Below are positions 59,775-64,000 of a stretch of 64,000 nucleotides of DNA, in pieces. A model generated the notes under the pieces. The model ran no database searches and was not told the origin of the DNA. It was given only the letters and a program-made list of their open reading frames with translations. Numbering within the stretch: position 1 is the stretch's first letter; each line of letters opens with the position of its first letter. The DNA comes from Betaproteobacteria bacterium (GTDB lineage Bacteria > Pseudomonadota > Gammaproteobacteria > Burkholderiales > Rhodocyclaceae): positions 62,001 through 126,000 of the forward strand of contig JADJBM010000031.1 in NCBI GenBank assembly GCA_016703785.1. The letters are read 5' to 3'. The position numbers and the translations under genes are program-made.

Positions 59775-62700
59775 TTACTGGTACACCACCTCGACGTTCT
59801 CCGCCTGCAGCCATTGCTGCAGGCCAGTGAGCAGCTCGTCGTCGAGGCGCACACGCCAGGCTTCCCCCAGCGGCATCTCGCATTCGGCCTGCGCATTGCA
59901 ATAGCGCACGCGCACCGGGCAGGGGCCGTTGCGATAGGGTGCCAGCAGGGCGCGCAGCTTCTCCGTCGCCGTATTGTCGCGGCTGACTTTCCCGTTCAGC
60001 GCCACGCGCAGTACCTTGGCGTAGCGGCCGCGCGCCTCGGCCAGCGTCATCAGCTTGTCGGCCACGACGCGCAGGCCGCCGTTGAAATCGTCGCGGCTCA
60101 CCTTGCCCTCGACGATCAGCGCATCGTCCTCGCGGATCTTGGCGCGCTCGGCCTCGAACACCTCGTTGAATACCGTCATCTCCACCTGCGCCGTACCGTC
60201 GTCGAGCGTGACGACGATCATCTTGCCGCGGCGGGTCATCTGCGTGCGCGTGGCCGTGACGATGCCGGCCAGCAGCACCGGCTCCTTCTGCGGTTCCAGT
60301 GACGCCAGCGGGCGCCGCACGAAGGCCGACAACTCGTCGCGCACCTCGTTGTAGGGATGACCGGAGAGGAAGAACCCCAGCGCCTGCTTCTCGTTGAGCA
60401 GCCGTTCCCGTTCGCTCCAGGGCGGCGTCTCGATCATCTGCACACGTTGATCCTCCCCACTGCCGGCATCGAACAGCCCGACCTGCAGGGCGTTGCGCTC
60501 CGCTTGCTCCGCTGCCTCGAGGGCAATGCCGACCGATGCCATCATCCGCGCACGCTGTGCCTGTCCTGAGCCTGTCGAAGGATCGATGGAATCGAAGGCG
60601 CCGGCGCGCACCAGCGCCTCGATGACGCGGCGGTTCACCACGCGCTTGTCGATGCGCCGGCAGAAGTCGAACAGGTCGGTGAAGTCGCCGCCGGCTTCGC
60701 GCGCCCGCTGCAGCGCGCCGATGGCCGATTCTCCGGTGCCCTTGATGGCACCCAGTCCGTAGCGGATGGTCTTCGCATCCACCGGCGTGAAGCGGTAGCG
60801 GCTGCGGTTGATGTCCGGCGGCAGGAAAGTCAGTCCGCAGGACACGGCGTCGGCCACGAAGAACTGCACCTTGTCGGTGTCGGCCATTTCCGAGGACAGC
60901 GTCGCCGCCATGAAGGCCGCCGCATGGTGGCACTTGAGGTACGCCGTCTGGTAGGCGACCAGGGAATACGCGGCGGCGTGCGACTTGTTGAAGCCGTAGC
61001 CGGCGAACTTCTCCATGGTGTCGAAGATCTCGTTGGCCTTGTCCGCGCCGATGCCGTTCTTTCCCGCGCCGGCGACGAAGCTCTCGCGCTGCTGAGCCAT
61101 CTCCTCCAGCTTCTTCTTGCCCATGGCGCGGCGCAGCAGGTCGGCGGCGCCGAGCGAGTAGCCGGCCACCACCTGCGCCGCCTGCATCACCTGCTCCTGG
61201 TACACCATGATGCCGTAGGTGTTGCCGACCACGCTCTCCAGCAGCGGATGCGGATAGACGATGCGCTCGCGTCCGTGCTTGCGGGCGATGAAGTTCGGAA
61301 TGAAGTCCATCGGCCCCGGGCGGTAGAGCGCATTGAGGGCGATGAGGTCTTCCAGCCGGTCGGGCTTCGCCTGGACCAGCGTCTCCTTCATGCCGCGCGA
61401 TTCGAACTGGAACACCGCCGTCGTGTTGGCGGTCTTGAAGATGCGGTCGTAGGTCGGCTTGTCGTCGAGCGGCAGGGTATCGAGATCCACCTCGACACCC
61501 TCCACCTCTTTGACGAAGCGCACCGCCTCGGCGAGGATGGTCAGGGTGCGCAGGCCGAGGAAGTCGAACTTCACCAGGCCGGCCTTCTCGACGTCGTCCT
61601 TGTCGAACTGGCTCACCGCGGTCTCCGCCCCGCCCGCCGAATACAACGGACAGAAGTCGGTCAGCCTGCCTGGTGCGATGAGCACGCCGCCGGCGTGCAT
61701 GCCGACGTTGCGGGTCAATCCCTCCAGCCTGCTGGCCAGTTCCAGCAGCTCGCGGATCTCCTCCTCGCGCTCGGCGCGCTCGTTGATGGCCGGCTCCTTC
61801 TCGCGCGCATCCTTCAGGGTGATCCCCAGCTCGCTGGGGATCAGCTTGGCGAACTGGTCGACGAAATTGAAGCCGAGGTCGAGCACGCGGCCGACATCGC
61901 GGATCACCGCCTTGGCCGCCATGGTGCCGAAGGTGGCGATCTGCGAGACGGCATGGCTGCCGTAGCTGCGCTTGACGTAGTCGATGACGCGATCGCGGCC
62001 CTCCTGGCAGAAGTCCACGTCGAAGTCCGGCATCGACACGCGCTCCGGGTTGAGGAAGCGCTCGAAGAGCAGGCCGTAGCGCAGCGGATCGAGGTCGGTG
62101 ATGCCCAGCGAATACGCCACCAGCGAGCCGGCGCCAGAGCCGCGGCCGGGGCCGACCGGCACGCCGTTCTGCCTGGCCCAGTTGATGAAGTCGGCGACGA
62201 TGAGGAAATAGCCCGGGAAACCCATCTGCTGGATGGTCTTGCACTCGAAGATCAGGCGGTCGGCGTATTCCGGCCGCCGGGTCTCGCGCTCGGCGGCATC
62301 CGGAAACAGCCGCGCCAGGCGCCGCTCCAAACCCAGTTCCGCCTGTTGCGTCAGGTAGTCGTCGAGGGAAATGCCTTCCGGCGTGGGAAACTGCGGCAGC
62401 CGGTTCTTGCCCAGCTCGACGGACAGGCTGCAGCGCCGCGCGATTTCGACGGCGTTCTCCAGCGCCTCGGGCAGGTCGGCGAAAAGCGCCTGCATCTCGG
62501 CCTGCGACTTGAAATACTGCTCCTCGGTGAATACGCGCGGCCGGCGCGGATCGGCCAGCGCATAGCCCTCGGCGATACACACCCGCGCTTCGTGCGCCTT
62601 GAAATCGTCGCGCTCAAGGAACTGCACGGGATGCGTCGCAACCACCGGCAAGCCCAATTTCGCCGCCAGTGCGACGCTCGCCGCGATGAGTGGCTCCGCC

Positions 62701-63251
62701 TGCGGCTGGCCATAGCGCTGCAGTTCGATGTAGAAGCTGTCGGGGAACAGCCGGGCCCACTCGCGCGCTGCGGTCTCGGCCTGCGCCGTGCCGCCCATCA
62801 GCAGGCTCTGGCCGACATCGCCGAGCGCCGCACCGGATAGCGCGATCAGGCCGGAATTGTCGCCGTCGGCAAAGGCCGCACGTGTAATCTCGGCGCGACC
62901 GCGCTGGCGCGGCCCCAGAAAGGCTTGCGTCAACAATTCACATAAGCGCAGATAGCCGCCGTGATGCTTCGCCAGCAGCAGCAGGCGCACGGGCCGGTCG
63001 CGTTCGCTCTCGGCGGCGGCGCCCGCGGCAGGCGCCACCCACACGTCGCAGCCGACGACGGGCTTGAGGCCCCGGCTGCGCGCGCTGCTGTAGAACTTGA
63101 CCATGCCGAACAGGTTGGCCAGATCGGTCAGCGCCAGCGCCGGCATGCCGCAGGCGGCCGCCTTGGCCACGGCAGCATCGAGCCGGACCATGCCGTCGGC
63201 TATGGAGTACTCGCTGTGCAGGCGGAGATGGACAAAAACGGGGGACGGCAT
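59775..63251 (-). CDS. dnaE: DNA polymerase III alpha subunit
   Basis: 1158 residues, the replicative polymerase. PHP domain at the N-terminus (FVHLRLHSEYSIADG), polymerase core with catalytic Asp motifs PDFDVDFCQEGRDRVIDY, then the helix-hairpin-helix region, beta-clamp contact and OB domain (EPVLLAGIVTATRTQMTRRG). An in-frame repeat inserts about nine residues (STGSGQAQR) after DSIDP in the HhH-proximal region. The 3' end almost touches the DUF3501 gene. Confidence 0.98.
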   Translation of the reverse strand: MPSPVFVHLRLHSEYSIADGMVRLDAAVAKAAACGMPALALTDLANLFGMVKFYSSARSRGLKPVVGCDVWVAPAAGAAAESERDRPVRLLLLAKHHGGYLRLCELLTQAFLGPRQRGRAEITRAAFADGDNSGLIALSGAALGDVGQSLLMGGTAQAETAAREWARLFPDSFYIELQRYGQPQAEPLIAASVALAAKLGLPVVATHPVQFLERDDFKAHEARVCIAEGYALADPRRPRVFTEEQYFKSQAEMQALFADLPEALENAVEIARRCSLSVELGKNRLPQFPTPEGISLDDYLTQQAELGLERRLARLFPDAAERETRRPEYADRLIFECKTIQQMGFPGYFLIVADFINWARQNGVPVGPGRGSGAGSLVAYSLGITDLDPLRYGLLFERFLNPERVSMPDFDVDFCQEGRDRVIDYVKRSYGSHAVSQIATFGTMAAKAVIRDVGRVLDLGFNFVDQFAKLIPSELGITLKDAREKEPAINERAEREEEIRELLELASRLEGLTRNVGMHAGGVLIAPGRLTDFCPLYSAGGAETAVSQFDKDDVEKAGLVKFDFLGLRTLTILAEAVRFVKEVEGVEVDLDTLPLDDKPTYDRIFKTANTTAVFQFESRGMKETLVQAKPDRLEDLIALNALYRPGPMDFIPNFIARKHGRERIVYPHPLLESVVGNTYGIMVYQEQVMQAAQVVAGYSLGAADLLRRAMGKKKLEEMAQQRESFVAGAGKNGIGADKANEIFDTMEKFAGYGFNKSHAAAYSLVAYQTAYLKCHHAAAFMAATLSSEMADTDKVQFFVADAVSCGLTFLPPDINRSRYRFTPVDAKTIRYGLGAIKGTGESAIGALQRAREAGGDFTDLFDFCRRIDKRVVNRRVIEALVRAGAFDSIDPSTGSGQAQRARMMASVGIALEAAEQAERNALQVGLFDAGSGEDQRVQMIETPPWSERERLLNEKQALGFFLSGHPYNEVRDELSAFVRRPLASLEPQKEPVLLAGIVTATRTQMTRRGKMIVVTLDDGTAQVEMTVFNEVFEAERAKIREDDALIVEGKVSRDDFNGGLRVVADKLMTLAEARGRYAKVLRVALNGKVSRDNTATEKLRALLAPYRNGPCPVRVRYCNAQAECEMPLGEAWRVRLDDELLTGLQQWLQAENVEVVYQ
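60560..60583. repeat. Dispersed repeat translated within dnaE
   Basis: Minus strand ATCCTTCGACAGGCTCAGGA then CAGG, a sequence I recognise as a widespread short repeat of beta- and gammaproteobacterial intergenic regions. Here it sits in the dnaE reading frame and is read PSTGSGQ. Confidence 0.7.
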
Positions 63252-63374
63252 GGACGTATTTTAGAACCTAAGCGCATGCGCAAGGCTTCGAATTTTCAGT
63301 TGCCGCGGATAAATGACATTGCCCTCTCCCCTGTCATTCCCCATAATGCCGCCTCCTCCAAGAAAAACAAAACC

Positions 63375-64000
63375 ATGGTGCTCCAATCGCCCGAACTCCG
63401 CCCGCTCGACGCCTGCCTGCGTTCGCTCAGGGTGCGCTGGCAGGATTACCGTACCCTGGGCAGCTTCGATCACTTCGTCGAGTTCACCCTGGCACTGGAC
63501 AATCTCACCGAGCATCTGAACCGCCTCAAGCTGCCCGGGTTGCTGCGCCAGTGCGAAAGCCTGGAAAACGCCACCCTGGCCCTGTTCGGCGACGCCTCCT
63601 CGCATCCGGTCGGCGAGCGCGAAGCCGTCGCCCTGGAGCGCCAGGTCGACACCCTCCTGCATACGATCGAAAGCGCGCTGGCCCCGACCGCCGACCCCGG
63701 GGAGAACCACCGCCGCCGCGGTGCGGCAGCATCGCAGACCGATGCGGAATGGGCCAAGCCGCGTTCCATCTGGTTGATCGCGGAGGAGCAGCACCCCTGG
63801 GTGCCCGGCCTGGCCGAACAACTGGGTTTCTTCGGCTTTCGCGTCAGCCGCATCGGCTGGCGCGACCCGGCGCCTGCTGCCGCGTCGCCGCTCGTCGCCT
63901 TGTACATTCCGCCTGCCGGAGGCTATGCCGCGGAGGAACTGCGCGCGATTCAGCGCCTGCGCAGCGACCATCCGACCAGCCAGCTGTTCTGCCTGGCGGT
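63375..64000 (+). CDS. Conserved protein with receiver-like region, 3' end outside window
   Basis: At least 208 residues, open to the window edge. The N-terminal ~115 residues are helical (DHFVEFTLALDNLTEHLNRL). From about residue 135 a Rossmann-like pattern begins (SIWLIAEEQHPWVPGLAEQL, FGFRVSRIG, ALYIPPAGGY), resembling a degenerate receiver domain such as those preceding GGDEF output domains. The output domain, if any, lies beyond the window. The ATG at 63375 gives the longest reasonable frame; it is divergent from dnaE with 123 bases between. Confidence 0.6.
   Translation, partial: MVLQSPELRPLDACLRSLRVRWQDYRTLGSFDHFVEFTLALDNLTEHLNRLKLPGLLRQCESLENATLALFGDASSHPVGEREAVALERQVDTLLHTIESALAPTADPGENHRRRGAAASQTDAEWAKPRSIWLIAEEQHPWVPGLAEQLGFFGFRVSRIGWRDPAPAAASPLVALYIPPAGGYAAEELRAIQRLRSDHPTSQLFCLA

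Noticed and set aside
59566..62580. 1004-residue minus-strand frame overlapping dnaE
   Set aside because: Shifted frame inside dnaE, Arg/Ala/Gly-rich without any domain; the dnaE frame has full family motifs.
60924..62840. 638-residue plus-strand frame antisense to dnaE
   Set aside because: High-GC antisense artefact; composition is Leu/Val/Asp/His-rich noise typical of the frame opposite a real gene.
1..64000. CRISPR arrays, tRNA/rRNA genes, insertion sequences, prophage
   Set aside because: No regularly spaced repeats, cloverleaf-like segments, transposase or phage structural genes were recognised by eye; a dedicated tRNA search could still find one.

Overview
The window looks like a chromosomal segment of a betaproteobacterium, most likely from the Rhodocyclales or a close relative. 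The basis is high GC content, beta-type gene orders (secB-grxC-rhodanese; gpmA-envC-ctpA-moeB; glyA-nrdR-ribD; glrK-qseG-glrR) and protein sequences of that flavour. No rRNA, tRNA, IS element, prophage or CRISPR array was recognised. Most of the window is housekeeping DNA; positions 41100-49600 are the main accessory region.

Layout. 1-1735 (minus): an ArsR-type regulator with a BigR/SqrR-like cysteine pair heads rhodanese, grxC, secB and an SH3-like gene. 1846-6536 (plus): gpmA, an EnvC-type murein hydrolase activator, a CtpA protease, a small conserved gene and a MoeB/ThiF-type enzyme. 6526-13530 (minus): a small membrane protein, ribD, nrdR, glyA, a 944-residue carrier protein/acyl-AMP ligase/acyltransferase fusion and a histidine phosphatase. 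13689-17340: a TRAP transporter whose permeases converge with the binding-protein gene on a strong shared terminator. 17501-24971: pmbA, darP, mog, a PilZ-like protein, an M17 aminopeptidase, thyA and glucokinase. 25054-36568 (plus): a glycogen/alpha-glucan cluster (glgC, two GH57 enzymes, a hydrolase, class I aldolase, glgP, glgA).

36553-40527 (minus) is the glrK-qseG-glrR two-component operon. Just downstream of glrR lie a near-consensus sigma-54 promoter and two TGTC-N10-GACA-like sites, which suggests a GlrR-controlled transcript. folA follows on the plus strand.

41104-49480 is the most interesting stretch. A minus-strand operon encodes a TPR-plus-beta-barrel outer-membrane protein resembling Slam/type XI secretion translocators, and a secreted FecR-domain protein with a TbpB-like C-terminus (the likely cargo). 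These are followed by a TPR-GT41 glycosyltransferase (frameshifted), a PaaK-like adenylate-forming enzyme and a QueC-like PP-loop protein (frameshifted). A second, shorter FecR paralogue and an acetyltransferase sit beside it. A 36-codon secreted peptide gene that is too short for routine gene calls lies upstream.

49627-63251 holds a lysine/arginine/ornithine decarboxylase, dcd behind a leader of stacked hairpins, apbC/mrp, metG, acylphosphatase and oxyR. An OxyR-type site precedes a rubrerythrin / Fe-S protein / DUF3501 operon, and dnaE follows. metG and dnaE both carry short dispersed repeats translated in frame. The window ends in a partial plus-strand gene.
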